DNA of 64,000 nucleotides, taken from NCBI GenBank assembly GCA_902776475.1, contig CACYQD010000001.1, forward strand, positions 1-64,000, read 5' to 3'. A model generated the notes under the pieces. The model saw nothing but the letters and a program-made list of their open reading frames with translations. It had not been told where the DNA came from and did not search any database. Positions 1 through 10,136 of this stretch are shown in pieces. The DNA is from an uncultured Prevotellaceae bacterium. Lineage in GTDB: Bacteria > Bacteroidota > Bacteroidia > Bacteroidales > Bacteroidaceae. How positions within the stretch are numbered: the stretch's first letter is position 1; the number at the start of each line of letters is the position of its first letter. The translations under genes were made by a program, and so were the position numbers.

Positions 1-2835
1 GTAGCCAGCGTCGAAATAACCGAGAGTGGAACCGTATTTGGGGTTGTCACCGCTCTGGATGCCACCGGGTTTCGGATACTTGGCACCCGTGTTGTTCTCG
101 GTCCAGTAGTCCACGTCGAGCTGTCCGCGACGGCCTGTCAGCAAGTTGAGGTAACCATTGGCAGAGTGGATGGCTGAAATCAGCTTACCACCAATCTGGA
201 AGGCACCAATCACGGTCAAGTCGAAGTTCTTGTAACCCACGGTTGTATTGAAACCACCAATGAGGTCGGGCTCCATGCTCATGATCTGACGGTCTTCGGC
301 ACCAATCTGACGGGTAGGCAGACCATTTGCATCGTAGTCGCCAGTGTATTTCACCTTAATCATACCTACATTACCACCTGGCTCCAGGATATTCATGGCA
401 GCCTCTTCACCTGCCTGCCACAGACCAACATACTCATAGTCGTAAATCACGTCGATGGGATGGCCGGGGAACCAGCGGTTGCCCTCGTCAGGAGCAGGCT
501 TGCCGTCCTCGTCAAGAGCACCTGTCAGCTTGGTCAGCTTGTTGCGGTTTGCATAGAGGTTGATACCAGCCTCCCAGTTCCAACCGTTCTTGTTGTCGAT
601 GATGATACCGTTGAGGGTGAACTCGAATCCCTTGTTCTCGGTGTTACCGATATTACCCGTATAGCTGCTTACACCAGAGGTTGAAGGCAGAGAAACGTCG
701 AGCAGGATATCGTTGGTCTTCTGGATGTAGTACTCGAAAGATCCATTCAGTCTGCCTCTGAACAATGAGAAGTCAAGACCAAAGTTCCATGTCTTGGAGA
801 ACTCCCAGCCCAGTTCGGGGTTAGGCAGTGCATTCACATAGTAACCTGCATTGTAGGTGCTGCCGAAGTTATAGTTGCGCACGGCGAGTCCACCGAGTGT
901 GGAATACGGGTTGATACTCTGGTTAGAGGTCTCACCGTAACCGATGCGGAGTTTGAGGTTGTCGACCCAAGTGATGGGCTCCATGAAACTCTCGCGGGAG
1001 ATGTTCCAACCTGCGCTCACTGCGGGATAGGTATGCCACTGATGGCCCTTGGCCAGACGTGAGGAAGCATCAGAACGGAGGGCGACAGAAGCCATGTACT
1101 TATTATCATAGGAGTACATCACACGGCCCATCCATGAAATCAGACCGCTCTGCCAGTAGTTGTAACCCGTGAGGTTGGCCTGGCCTGTAGCCTTGTCGAG
1201 TGCATAGTACTGGAAATAGTCAGCTGGGATACCCTGTGCGCTGGCACCTGTTGACTCGTAGGTCGTCTGCTCGGCAGAGTACATGCCGACAATATTCAGG
1301 TTGTGCTTCTCAGCGAAGATGCGGTCGTAGGTCACGAGGTTCTCCACAGCCCAGTTGTAGGTCTGGTTCTCGGAAATGCCGCCACCGTTGATGGCGTTCT
1401 GGTCCTTATTGTTCACACCCGTACCGGTGAAGTTGCCGCTCTTTGAAGAACGGTAGTTCAAACCAATGTTGATGCGGTAGCTCAGTCCTTCTACCCACGG
1501 GCACTTCAACTCGCCGAAGAGGGTGTTGTAAGAACCGATACCCTTGTTCTCATTCAGCCACACATTCTTGTCGCGCTTCACGGTTTCCTTGGTGACAACG
1601 CTCTGGTCGTCGGCAGGAAGAGAGACATAACGCTTCAGGTTGCCATTTTCGTCGTAGGGACTGGCCAAGGGGCTCTTGCTCAGCACGCCATACATATCAT
1701 TGACACCCTGGTTCTTGCGGTAGCTGTTGTTGGTGCTCAGACCGAAGCGGAACCATTTGCCGACCATCTGGTCGAAGTTACCGCGTACGGAGATACGGTC
1801 GTAACCCTCAGTTGGAACGACAGACTCATCATGGTAGTAACCAGCGCCGAAGCTATAGCTACCGCCATTGGTACCACCAGCCACGCTCACGTCGTGGTTG
1901 TGGCTCACACCTGTCTGGTAGTAGAGATCCTGCCAGTCGGTGTTGGTGTTGTCATTCTCGTCGAGGGAGTTCTGGTAGAGACCAGCATACTTGCGGAACT
2001 CAGAGAACGTGGGGCCGTCCATCATAGGATACTTGTGGAAGACCTTCTTGAAACTGACATATCCGTTGTAGGACACCTTGGCGGGAGCACCCTGATAGCC
2101 CTTGGCTGTTGTGATGATGATCACACCGTTGGCACCACGGGAACCGTAGATGGCAGTGGCGGAAGCATCCTTCAGGATATCCATGGACTTGATGTCAGCG
2201 GGGTTGATATCGGAGAGCTGACCCATGAAGGGGATACCGTCGAGCACGATCAGCGGGTCGTTGCTGGCACTCAGAGAGCGCTGGCCACGGATACGGATCT
2301 GCATTTCCTCACCTGGTTTGGAAGAGGTCTGTGTCATGAGCACACCGGCCACACGACCCTGCAGAGCCTGAGCAGCATTGGTAGCGGCGATCTGGTTGAG
2401 TTTCTCTCCATTGACATTAGCCACAGAACCAGTGACGGCCTCACGGCGCTGTGTACCGTAACCGATGACCACCACCTCGTTGAGGTTGCCGCCTTCGGCC
2501 TCAAGAACGATGTTGAGGTTGGACTGGTTGCCGACCCTGATTTCCTGGGTGACATATCCCACATAAGAGACAACCAGGGTAGCCCCCGGTTTGACATCGA
2601 TGGAGAAATTTCCATCGAAATCTGTGATCACGCCGTTTGACGTACCTTTCTCCAAAACGGTGGCACCAATGAGTTCGCCTTCGGAGTCACTAACCCGTCC
2701 GGTCACTTTCTTGGTCTGCTGCACTTCGCTCACGGAATTGGATTCAGGAGCAGCCATGGCAGCCTGTGGTGCGGCAAGCCCGAAAAATGAGCAAAGCCCC
2801 ACAAAACAAACTGTTTTTCTCAAGTTTACATGCAT
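1..2835 (-). CDS. SusC-like TonB-dependent outer-membrane receptor (3' end off window)
   Basis: The frame is open from the start codon at 2835 to the window edge, giving about 945 residues without the C-terminus; SusC proteins are usually about 1000-1100. After a signal peptide (MHVNLRKTVCF..., cleavage near QAAMA) comes a carboxypeptidase-regulatory-like domain (VTGRVSDSEGELIGATV), then the SusC-type linker EVVVIGYGTQRREAVTGSV, the plug with IRIRGQRSLSASNDPLIVLD and the start of the barrel. In this family the protein imports oligosaccharides across the outer membrane together with a SusD lipoprotein and TonB. The SusD partner would lie beyond the left edge. A TAnnTTTG box lies about 120 nt upstream. 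The HTCS and GH115 genes upstream on the same strand suggest a xylan-type substrate; that substrate is inferred. Confidence 0.95.
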   Translation of the reverse strand, partial: MHVNLRKTVCFVGLCSFFGLAAPQAAMAAPESNSVSEVQQTKKVTGRVSDSEGELIGATVLEKGTSNGVITDFDGNFSIDVKPGATLVVSYVGYVTQEIRVGNQSNLNIVLEAEGGNLNEVVVIGYGTQRREAVTGSVANVNGEKLNQIAATNAAQALQGRVAGVLMTQTSSKPGEEMQIRIRGQRSLSASNDPLIVLDGIPFMGQLSDINPADIKSMDILKDASATAIYGSRGANGVIIITTAKGYQGAPAKVSYNGYVSFKKVFHKYPMMDGPTFSEFRKYAGLYQNSLDENDNTNTDWQDLYYQTGVSHNHDVSVAGGTNGGSYSFGAGYYHDESVVPTEGYDRISVRGNFDQMVGKWFRFGLSTNNSYRKNQGVNDMYGVLSKSPLASPYDENGNLKRYVSLPADDQSVVTKETVKRDKNVWLNENKGIGSYNTLFGELKCPWVEGLSYRINIGLNYRSSKSGNFTGTGVNNKDQNAINGGGISENQTYNWAVENLVTYDRIFAEKHNLNIVGMYSAEQTTYESTGASAQGIPADYFQYYALDKATGQANLTGYNYWQSGLISWMGRVMYSYDNKYMASVALRSDASSRLAKGHQWHTYPAVSAGWNISRESFMEPITWVDNLKLRIGYGETSNQSINPYSTLGGLAVRNYNFGSTYNAGYYVNALPNPELGWEFSKTWNFGLDFSLFRGRLNGSFEYYIQKTNDILLDVSLPSTSGVSSYTGNIGNTENKGFEFTLNGIIIDNKNGWNWEAGINLYANRNKLTKLTGALDEDGKPAPDEGNRWFPGHPIDVIYDYEYVGLWQAGEEAAMNILEPGGNVGMIKVKYTGDYDANGLPTRQIGAEDRQIMSMEPDLIGGFNTTVGYKNFDLTVIGAFQIGGKLISAIHSANGYLNLLTGRRGQLDVDYWTENNTGAKYPKPGGIQSGDNPKYGSTLGYFDAGY

Positions 2836-2953
2836 AGCATTTCTTTTTAGTTGATAGTAATATGTAAAATTCAGTAGTTTTTATTGCAACTGGATAGTAT
2901 CAGAATGTATTTTGATGAGGACGTTTCGTTTTTTTCATTATGATTTCATGCCG

Positions 2954-2961
2954 CAAAGGTA
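2954..2961 (-). promoter_or_regulatory. -7 box of the susC-like gene
   Basis: Reads TACCTTTG on the minus strand, matching the Bacteroidetes -7 consensus TAnnTTTG, and predicts a 5' leader of about 110 nt. Confidence 0.55.
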
Positions 2962-3140
2962 TATTAAAAAATGTGACATGGGGTTAAAGAATGTTCCAAC
3001 GCAATTAAAAATTGTTTCATGCGTAAAAAAAGGGAGTTTTAGAGGTAAAAGGTTACATTTTTCATAGTATTTGTGATTTTTGTGGATTTTTTGAGGGGGA
3101 TTGTGGTGGATTGCGTGATGTTGGGTAAGGGTATTTTTTG

Positions 3141-3523
3141 CCCTCACCTAACCTCTCCCAGAGGGAGAGGGATAGGTTTGTAAGATCTCTCCCAAGGGAG
3201 AGGGATAAGTATGTATTGATTCCTAGAGGGAGAGGGTTTGATTTCATAAAGGAAACAGCCCCTCTCCCTGAGGGAGAGGATGGGTGAGGGGGTCTCATGG
3301 GTGAGGGGGATTTCCAGCGTGCAAGAAATATTGGCCCTCACCTAACCTCTCCCAGAGGGAGAGGGATAAGTATGTAAGATCTCTCCCAAGGGAGAGGGAT
3401 AGGTTTGCTATACTTCTTTGAGACGCCACAATGTGACGTCTCTACTTTCATCCAAACCAAAAGACCCCGCTCCCTTTTGAGAGGGAGGGGGTAGATTACA
3501 ATTGTTTCCCAAAGGGAGAGGGT
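3141..3523. repeat. MITE-like repeat cluster 1 (CCCTCACC...GGTGAGGG)
   Basis: Fills the 706-nt gap between the susC-like gene and the regulator. It opens with CCCTCACCTAACCTCTCCC, carries several units of the form CTCCCaaGGGAGAGGG about 30-36 nt apart, an internal TTTCATAAAGGAAAC, and ends in GGGAGAGGATGGGTGAGGG, an imperfect inverse of the start. A second partial element follows. The same structure recurs at six other places in the window. Confidence 0.85.
3420..3445. repeat. 26-bp intergenic palindrome, copy 1
   Basis: GAGACGCCACAATG joined to TGACGTCTCTAC; an almost perfect inverted repeat that recurs in eight intergenic places here. It can form a hairpin in either strand's transcript. 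Confidence 0.8.
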
Positions 3524-3541
3524 ATGCTTTTTTTGATGGGA

Positions 3542-6500
3542 TTATGCGGGATCTTGGTCTTTGTGGGTTTCGGCATATTCGGAGGGTGTCATGCCGAAAT
3601 GCTTTTTGAAGACGGTGGAGAAATAAGTCTGGTTGTTGAAACCAACGGAGAAGGCCACTTGGGAGATGTTGACTTTCCGCTCGCGGATGAGACGCGCCGC
3701 CTGCTGCAGACGATGATTACGGATGAACTCACCGGCTGAGATGCCCGTGATCTCCTTCATCTTCCGGTGGAGCTGCGTGCGGCTGAGGCCCACCTCCTCG
3801 CTGAGCATATCCACATTGAAGTCTGGATCCATGAGATGTTGGTTGAGCACCTTCATGATCCGTTCCATCAAGACCTCGTTGTTGCCGGCCACCACCACGT
3901 TCATCACCTTCTCCTTCTGTTGCTGAACTCCGGAGAATTTGCCTTTCAGCCTTCGCATGTTATCTACGAGGTTGTCGATGAGGATATGCAGTTCCTCCAT
4001 GTTGAATGGTTTGGCCAGATAGGCGTCCGCCCCTTTCTTGAGACCCTCAAGACGGTCGCTGATCTCCGTCTTGGAAGTCAGCAGGATGACGGGAATGTGG
4101 CTGATATTGGGGTTGGCCTTCAACTGCCTCAGCATGGCGAGTCCGTCCATCTCGGGCATCAGCACATCGCTGATCACGAGGTCATAGTTATTGTTGGTGA
4201 GCAGCATCTTGAGCGCTTCCTTCCCGTTTGGAGCCGTATCAATCCTGTACCAGTCGCTCAGTTCGTTCTTGATATACTGCGCCACCTCCTGATCATCATC
4301 GACGACCAGCAGCCGGAAGTTGCGTGAAGCTTGTTTACGCGAGGCCTTCTGCTTTTTCTCCTCCTCATCGACGATTTCCTCCGGGCGCAGATGAGCCTTG
4401 CCCAATGGAATCACCACTTCAAGACATGCGCCCCGTTGTGCGTCAGTGCGGTTATAGGCTTTCACCGTGCCCCCGTGCATCTGCACGATGGCTCTGGTGA
4501 GGTTGAGTCCGATGCCTGTACCTTCAATGTGCAAATCGCTGGAGTTGTTGCCTTGATAGAACCGCTCGAAGAGTTTTTCGGTATTCTCCTCCTTGAAACC
4601 GATGCCGTTGTCGATGACCTTGATATTGGCATGGTTGTTGTCCTGGGAGAGAGAGATGGTCACCCTTCCACCATCGAAGGTATATTTGAAGGCATTGGAA
4701 AGCAGGTTGCTGACCACTTTGTCAAACTGGATACGGTCGATCCACGCCATGACCTTCTCGTCGGAATGCACAAATTCGAAGTGGATATCACGCTGCTGCG
4801 CATTGTATTGATAGAGAGAACAGATGCCCGAGATGAATCCCACAAGGTCGGTTTCCGAGCAATGGAGGTGCATCTGGTTTTTGTCGATTTTGCGCTCGTC
4901 GAGGATCTGATTGACCAGAAGCAGGAGCCGTTGTGCATTTCGGTCGATGGTGTCGAGGTCGTTGAGGCTCTCCTTGTCGGTGATGCGGTCCTTGAGTTTG
5001 TGGAGCGGTCCCATGATCAGCGTCAGCGGCGACCTGATGTCATGGGTGGCATTGATGAGGAACCTCATTTTCTGTTCATCGAGATCCGCTTTCCGCTTCC
5101 TTTCGATATAGAAAGCAGCCAGAGCCACAGCGCCAAGGGCCAGCAGTCCATAAATGAGATAAGCCCAAGTGGAGGCATACCAGGGCGCCTTGACAACGAC
5201 GGTGACGCTGCATGGCGTGACATTGCCTTCTTCCAGGTCTGGCAACCGGATGTCGAAGACATATTTTCCCGGCGGCATCCTGTTGAACGACACACTGTTC
5301 GACCCCTCATCCAGGGCTGTCCATGAACCTTTGTTCAAGCGATACTCGAATACGATGTTGTCTGTATTCTGGAAATCAAGCAGTGAGAACTCCATGGTGA
5401 TGGAGTTTTGCTCATAAGGAATGACAAACCGCTTTTGATGAACGCTGACAGGTTTTCCGTCAATCAGGAAGCGCGTCAGGAAGACGTTTTTCCCTTTCTG
5501 GTTGACACTCCCCTGCAAGTTATCAGGATAGAAGGAGACGATGCCCTCATTCGAGCCATAGAAGACCCTGTCGTCCGCTGCATGGACTGCTGCACCGAGG
5601 ATAAACTCCCTCAATTCCAGGCCATTGCCGTGCAGGTGGTTGACCATGCGCTTCTTGTTCTGGTCATACTGCCAGATGCCTTTCGCCGTACTCATCCAGA
5701 GATTGCCCGAGCGGGCTGTGAGGATGGTGTATACCGGTATGTTGGCGATATCCTCAGACCCCGGGAAAGGTTTCACCTTGTTGTCGGACCTGTCATAACA
5801 GTAAAGTCCAGCCTCCGTACCGATGAGGATGATTCCCTCCCGCTGCTCGTGCAGCGAGAAGCATTTCATGTCCTTGAGCTGCACATTCCATCCGAAATGG
5901 AGGAAACTGCGGTCAGCGGGATTCATGACACACAGACCGCTCATGGTAGCCACCCACAGCAGTCCGCGGCTGTCGATGAGCATTGCCTTCACCCAGTCGT
6001 TGCACAAAGCGCCCTTTTTGGGGTCTTTCTGGTACATGCTCAACTGATAGGACTGTCCGCTCTCGGTGTTGAGCACGCAGATGCCTTTCCCGTAGTTGCA
6101 AATGTAGAGGTTGCCCTCACCATCATCGGTCATGCAGTTGATGCCCCAGCCGTCCACCTTCAGCCGTGGCGAACTGTTTCCAGTGAGAGGGTTGTAGCTG
6201 TAGAGCATGTTCTCGCTGCCCACCCAGTACTGGCCTCGCTTGTCACGGTAGATGCAGTTGGCACCAGCGGGAGTAGCCGGAGCCGGAGTGATGTGTCCCA
6301 CTTTGTCAAACTGGTAGATACCGCTTTTCTGTACGGTGCACCACACGCAGCCGTCGTCGCCGGCAGCCACGCTCGACACGCCGCTTCCCAGGACATAGTT
6401 CTGCGCCGAGAATTTCCAGGTATTGAAGATCTCCGGCCCCTTGCTGATTTTCATCAGTCCTTTCTTGTAGCAACTCACCCAGAGGTTGTGGCTTTTGTCC

Positions 6501-7426
6501 TCAAAAATGAAGTTGACATTGGCGGACCCCAGTCCGTAGCGGTTATCCTCCACTTTCTGCGGTGTCTTGCTGCCTTTGGGGAAGACGAAAAGTCCGTTGC
6601 CCGATGTACCGACATAGAGGTTTCCCTCATGGTCGATGAGCGCTGTTCGGATCGATCCTTTCTCCACCATGTTGCCGAGGTCATATCCCGCGTCTGTCAG
6701 TTCTCCGGTGGCGTAGTCATATCTGAGGATGCCATAGAGGCACACAGCCAGGAAGCCCCTCTTGTCCGTTTTCAGGAAGGAGGTCACCGGTCCGTAGGGC
6801 GAAGTGAAATTCTTGGTGGCTGTCGGACGGAGATTGCTGAGTTTGATTCTCGACAACGTGGAAGTCTGTGTTCCCTTCCACATGGAGTGCTGGTCATCCT
6901 CAAAACCGACCATGAAGAAGTCGTTGCCGGTGTTGGACGTCAGCATTTTCTCTGCCGTGATGACGTCTTTGCCCGCCCGGATGGCAAACAGGCCATATCC
7001 GGCTGTTCCGATCAGGACATTCCCGTCGGAATCCTCGAAGAGGCACTCCACCCTGGTTCTCAGGCGGTTGGGGAAATGATACTGCACGAAACAGTTGCGC
7101 TGGTCATCGAAGCGGCACAATCCCTTGGCTCCGCCAATCCACAAGCGGTGCCGGCTATCGACCAGCAACCGGGCGACATCATTGTCCTGCAGCGAGGACG
7201 AGTCGTTTTTGTCGTTGAAGAACTGCGTGAAGCGGTAGCCATCAAACTGATTAAGGCCATACTGGGTACTCACCCAGAGGTATCCGTAGTGATCCTGGAC
7301 GACGAAGTCGACCATGCTGCTCGACAGCATGTCGGCATTATAGAGCCTGACGCCATCGCCCCATGACGGCAGCACCGTCATGAGACATGTGAGGATCATC
7401 AGTGAAATTTTACAGTTATTTTTCAT
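3542..7426 (-). CDS. Hybrid two-component system sensor/regulator (HTCS)
   Basis: A 1294-residue one-protein two-component system. Order: signal peptide (MKNNCKISLMILTCLMTVLPSWG), about 650 residues of two-component-regulator propeller blades (e.g. DHYGYLWVSTQYGLNQFDGY, NLWVSCYKKGLMKIS), a Y_Y_Y domain, a membrane segment near 754-773, histidine-kinase dimerisation domain with phospho-acceptor His near 794 (THDIRSPL), ATPase domain with N box near 910 (NLLSNAFKYTF) and GTGIGLNL, a receiver with Asp near 1085 (VISDVLMPEMDG), and an AraC-type DNA-binding domain at about 1190-1290. Family role: the periplasmic propeller binds an oligosaccharide and the C-terminus activates the local polysaccharide locus. 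It ends 116 nt... of repeat-rich sequence before susC and follows GH115 by only 27 nt, so it is probably co-transcribed with that gene. Confidence 0.96.
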   Translation of the reverse strand: MKNNCKISLMILTCLMTVLPSWGDGVRLYNADMLSSSMVDFVVQDHYGYLWVSTQYGLNQFDGYRFTQFFNDKNDSSSLQDNDVARLLVDSRHRLWIGGAKGLCRFDDQRNCFVQYHFPNRLRTRVECLFEDSDGNVLIGTAGYGLFAIRAGKDVITAEKMLTSNTGNDFFMVGFEDDQHSMWKGTQTSTLSRIKLSNLRPTATKNFTSPYGPVTSFLKTDKRGFLAVCLYGILRYDYATGELTDAGYDLGNMVEKGSIRTALIDHEGNLYVGTSGNGLFVFPKGSKTPQKVEDNRYGLGSANVNFIFEDKSHNLWVSCYKKGLMKISKGPEIFNTWKFSAQNYVLGSGVSSVAAGDDGCVWCTVQKSGIYQFDKVGHITPAPATPAGANCIYRDKRGQYWVGSENMLYSYNPLTGNSSPRLKVDGWGINCMTDDGEGNLYICNYGKGICVLNTESGQSYQLSMYQKDPKKGALCNDWVKAMLIDSRGLLWVATMSGLCVMNPADRSFLHFGWNVQLKDMKCFSLHEQREGIILIGTEAGLYCYDRSDNKVKPFPGSEDIANIPVYTILTARSGNLWMSTAKGIWQYDQNKKRMVNHLHGNGLELREFILGAAVHAADDRVFYGSNEGIVSFYPDNLQGSVNQKGKNVFLTRFLIDGKPVSVHQKRFVIPYEQNSITMEFSLLDFQNTDNIVFEYRLNKGSWTALDEGSNSVSFNRMPPGKYVFDIRLPDLEEGNVTPCSVTVVVKAPWYASTWAYLIYGLLALGAVALAAFYIERKRKADLDEQKMRFLINATHDIRSPLTLIMGPLHKLKDRITDKESLNDLDTIDRNAQRLLLLVNQILDERKIDKNQMHLHCSETDLVGFISGICSLYQYNAQQRDIHFEFVHSDEKVMAWIDRIQFDKVVSNLLSNAFKYTFDGGRVTISLSQDNNHANIKVIDNGIGFKEENTEKLFERFYQGNNSSDLHIEGTGIGLNLTRAIVQMHGGTVKAYNRTDAQRGACLEVVIPLGKAHLRPEEIVDEEEKKQKASRKQASRNFRLLVVDDDQEVAQYIKNELSDWYRIDTAPNGKEALKMLLTNNNYDLVISDVLMPEMDGLAMLRQLKANPNISHIPVILLTSKTEISDRLEGLKKGADAYLAKPFNMEELHILIDNLVDNMRRLKGKFSGVQQQKEKVMNVVVAGNNEVLMERIMKVLNQHLMDPDFNVDMLSEEVGLSRTQLHRKMKEITGISAGEFIRNHRLQQAARLIRERKVNISQVAFSVGFNNQTYFSTVFKKHFGMTPSEYAETHKDQDPA

Positions 7427-7453
7427 GAAATGAGGTTAAAAGGTGTCCGCGCG

Positions 7454-9877
7454 TCACTCCTGGTGCCGGGGCGACTCATCGCCATGGAGATAGGACGGGC
7501 GGTATCCACCGCAGTCGATGACCACTTTCTCGAAGACGATGCCCGGGTCAAGCGGTTCGATGCGCAGGGTATGTTTTCCGGCAGGAGCCGTGACAGGCAC
7601 CTTGGTCTCCACCACGCGTCGTGCCACGGTAGGATAATAGATGCTGTAGATGTTTTGAGGATTCTCGTTGAGTTGGGCGTTGAAATTGATGGTCTGCGGT
7701 TCGCCGTCATCGAGCGTCACCCGGTAGCAGAGTCCGCCCTTGTTGAGGAAGTCGAGTGTCGATTTCACGACGATGAGCGCGCCCTTTACCTCCGACGAAG
7801 TATCGAAACGGTAGGTGAGTGAGGCACCCCCGACACTCTTGTCATAAGGATATACCGACAATCCGCTGAGCGTACGACCCATGAACGGGATGACCCGCCA
7901 GGCAGCCTCCGCGGCATCCTCGCGCTGATAGTAGTGCTCCGCCTCCATCGCCACCATGCCGTTGCGCTCAGTGAAGATGTTGGCACCCTCCTTGACGGCG
8001 AGCCTTCTGACTTCCGGCATGACATCATGCGGTCCGAAGTCATCGTTCCAACTGCGGTATCCGATATGTTTCTGTGTCATCATGCCGTTCCACTTTCCTC
8101 CGGCGATGTCATGATTGTATGCTGCGCAGAGCACGGAGTCGCGGCGGAAGGTCTGTTCCACCTTGTCGGCCCAGAGGTTGGCGTCGGGATTGCCCTCGCG
8201 GTAGAGCGCATGGTTCATCGCCTGGGCATAATACATCTGATAGATGTTGGCCATCGCCTGCACGGGGAAGAGAATGATCTGCTGATAGGCGTCCCGGTAT
8301 TCCGGACTCAGTGCGGCATATTGCCGCAGTGCCTCCGTCTCCAACTGATTGTATTGCGCCACCACCTTGGCCCATTCTCCTGTCTCCAGGTTGTAGGTGC
8401 GGCGGTCGAGCATCTCCGCGGTGATGCGTCCGTTGTACTTGCAGCAGAGATTGAGGATGCGCGCAGCCTCCTCAGCCTCTTTCTCACCAAATGCCTCGCG
8501 GCAGAAGCCGAGGGTATGCTCCGGGATGTCCTCCCCACCCTTCCAGGCCATGTCCATGAAGAGCTGGATGGGATATTCCATGGGTTTGAGGTCGCCTACG
8601 TTGAGCACCCAGATGCGGTCGATGCCATATTGCAAGGCCAGGTTGAGTTGTTCCCACATATTCTGAATGGGGGTGACGTTGAGCCACTTCGAATTCCGGG
8701 GAGCGCCCACGTAGTCCACATGGTAGTAGAGACCCCATCCGCCCTTGTGAGTCCGCTCTTTGGCATTGGGCACGCGGCGCACGTTGCCCCAGTTGTCGTC
8801 GCAGAGGAGGATCGTGACATCATCGGGCACGCGCATTCCTTTGTCGTAGTAATCAAGCACCTCCTTATATAATGCCCACACCTGTGGAGTCTCCTTGGCA
8901 GGACGGCGGGTGACCTCCTGGATGATCTTCCGCTGATTTTTGACCACGTCGAGCAGGAGTTTCGTGTCAGCCTCAGCGCTCATGGCCTCGTCGCCATCAC
9001 CCCTCATGCCGATGGTCACGATATCCTCGGTGCCCTTCATCCGCTCGATGCCCTCACGGAAGAAGCGGTCGAGCACCTCCTTGTTGGTCTGGTAGTTCCA
9101 TGCTCCGTAGTCGCGGCGGTGGCGGGCCCATTCCTGATGGTTGCGTGCCATCGGTTCATGGTGCGACGTTCCGATGATGACACCCATCTCGTCGGCAGTC
9201 TTCGAGTTGAGCGGGTCGTCGGCATAAAATGCCCATCCCCACATGGCCGGCCAAAGGAAGTTGCCCTTCATGCGGAGGATCAGTTCGAAAACCTTGGCAT
9301 AGAAGTCATGTCCGCCATAGTTGGTGCCGAAGGTATTCTTGACCCATGACGTGAGGCAGGGTGCCTCATCGTTGAGAAAAAGTCCGCGGTATCTGACAGC
9401 CGGTTCGCCGTCGGTATATTCTCCCTGAGCCAAGCCGATGCGGTCGTGCCGAACTACGGGCACATCGGCCCAATAATACCACGGTGAGACGCCGATTTGC
9501 CGGGATATCTCATAGATGCCATAGATGGCACCACGCTTGTCGCTGCCCGTGATGGCCACCGACTGTCCGTCGATGCGGATGACAAACTTCTCGCGAGCCT
9601 TCATCTTCGGGTCAACGGCCACGGTGATGCGCGCCCCCTCTCGGCTGCTGGTCAACGAGCATTCTGCCCCGCAGACCTGATGGATATCGTTGCAGAGGTC
9701 AAGTGCGGCACGTTGCACACCCTTGTCGGCACTTCCATCCACAAATATGATTACTTTGCCTCCCTCATTGAGCCAGAGGCCACGGCCTTCGAAGTTGACG
9801 AAACGGTCAGCGGCCCATCCATTGGCAGTAAGGACGAGCACCATGAAGAGCATCAGAAATCTTTGTTTTGTTTTCAT
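7454..9877 (-). CDS. GH115 family alpha-glucuronidase, secreted
   Basis: 807 residues from the ATG at 9877, chosen because it begins a clean signal peptide (MKTKQRFLMLFMVLVLTANG, then WAADRF); the upstream in-frame ATG at 10018 would add 47 residues before it and lies upstream of the promoter box. The body shows the GH115 pattern: RGAIYGIYEISRQIGVSPWY, RYRGLFLNDEAP, LRMKGNFLWPAMWGWAF, GTSHHEPMARNHQEW and IGMRGDGDEAM, and a C-terminal GH115-type domain with MVAMEAEHYY. GH115 enzymes remove (4-O-methyl)glucuronic acid from glucuronoxylan. The HTCS gene follows after 27 nt and a SusC-like gene lies beyond, so the three probably form one xylan-directed locus. Substrate is inferred from the family. 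Confidence 0.93.
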   Translation of the reverse strand: MKTKQRFLMLFMVLVLTANGWAADRFVNFEGRGLWLNEGGKVIIFVDGSADKGVQRAALDLCNDIHQVCGAECSLTSSREGARITVAVDPKMKAREKFVIRIDGQSVAITGSDKRGAIYGIYEISRQIGVSPWYYWADVPVVRHDRIGLAQGEYTDGEPAVRYRGLFLNDEAPCLTSWVKNTFGTNYGGHDFYAKVFELILRMKGNFLWPAMWGWAFYADDPLNSKTADEMGVIIGTSHHEPMARNHQEWARHRRDYGAWNYQTNKEVLDRFFREGIERMKGTEDIVTIGMRGDGDEAMSAEADTKLLLDVVKNQRKIIQEVTRRPAKETPQVWALYKEVLDYYDKGMRVPDDVTILLCDDNWGNVRRVPNAKERTHKGGWGLYYHVDYVGAPRNSKWLNVTPIQNMWEQLNLALQYGIDRIWVLNVGDLKPMEYPIQLFMDMAWKGGEDIPEHTLGFCREAFGEKEAEEAARILNLCCKYNGRITAEMLDRRTYNLETGEWAKVVAQYNQLETEALRQYAALSPEYRDAYQQIILFPVQAMANIYQMYYAQAMNHALYREGNPDANLWADKVEQTFRRDSVLCAAYNHDIAGGKWNGMMTQKHIGYRSWNDDFGPHDVMPEVRRLAVKEGANIFTERNGMVAMEAEHYYQREDAAEAAWRVIPFMGRTLSGLSVYPYDKSVGGASLTYRFDTSSEVKGALIVVKSTLDFLNKGGLCYRVTLDDGEPQTINFNAQLNENPQNIYSIYYPTVARRVVETKVPVTAPAGKHTLRIEPLDPGIVFEKVVIDCGGYRPSYLHGDESPRHQE

Positions 9878-9921
9878 ACACAGTGACGGATTAAGGGTAT
9901 GGTGAGCAATTGTTAACTGCG

Positions 9922-9929
9922 CAAAATTA
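9922..9929 (-). promoter_or_regulatory. -7 box of the GH115-HTCS transcript
   Basis: TAATTTTG on the minus strand (TAnnTTTG), about 45 nt upstream of the chosen GH115 start. Confidence 0.55.
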
Positions 9930-10066
9930 CAATTTTTATCCAAGGCATTAAAAAAGTTGCATAAAAAAATGTTCCAATGAAACAAAATGAAAGGTAAACG
10001 TGACGAAATTGTCCTCATACCGTCTCAAAATTCAGAAGAAGTGCGGGCATTATCAAAAATAATTTG

Positions 10067-10074
10067 TAAATTTG
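10067..10074 (+). promoter_or_regulatory. -7 box of the 10137 gene
   Basis: TAAATTTG matches TAnnTTTG; the predicted transcript start falls close to 10081, which argues that the ATG at 10137 rather than the one at 10083 begins the protein. Confidence 0.5.
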
Positions 10075-10136
10075 CAAAATGAATGCAGGCCTTGCCCGGC
10101 ATTCCAACAGATTGGAACGCAAGCCAAACTACGAAT

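Noticed and set aside
1831-2640. Long open frame on the plus strand opposite the susC-like gene
   Set aside because: Shadow of the receptor gene; the minus-strand frame has the full SusC domain order.
3141-3523. CRISPR-like array of CTCCC..GGGAGAGGG units
   Set aside because: Units are adjacent or separated by almost identical sequence, with no unique spacers, and no cas gene is near.
4331-7366. Long plus-strand frames (331 and 652 residues) opposite the regulator
   Set aside because: No domains, His/Val/Glu-rich as usual for antisense of GC-rich genes; the HTCS frame explains the region.
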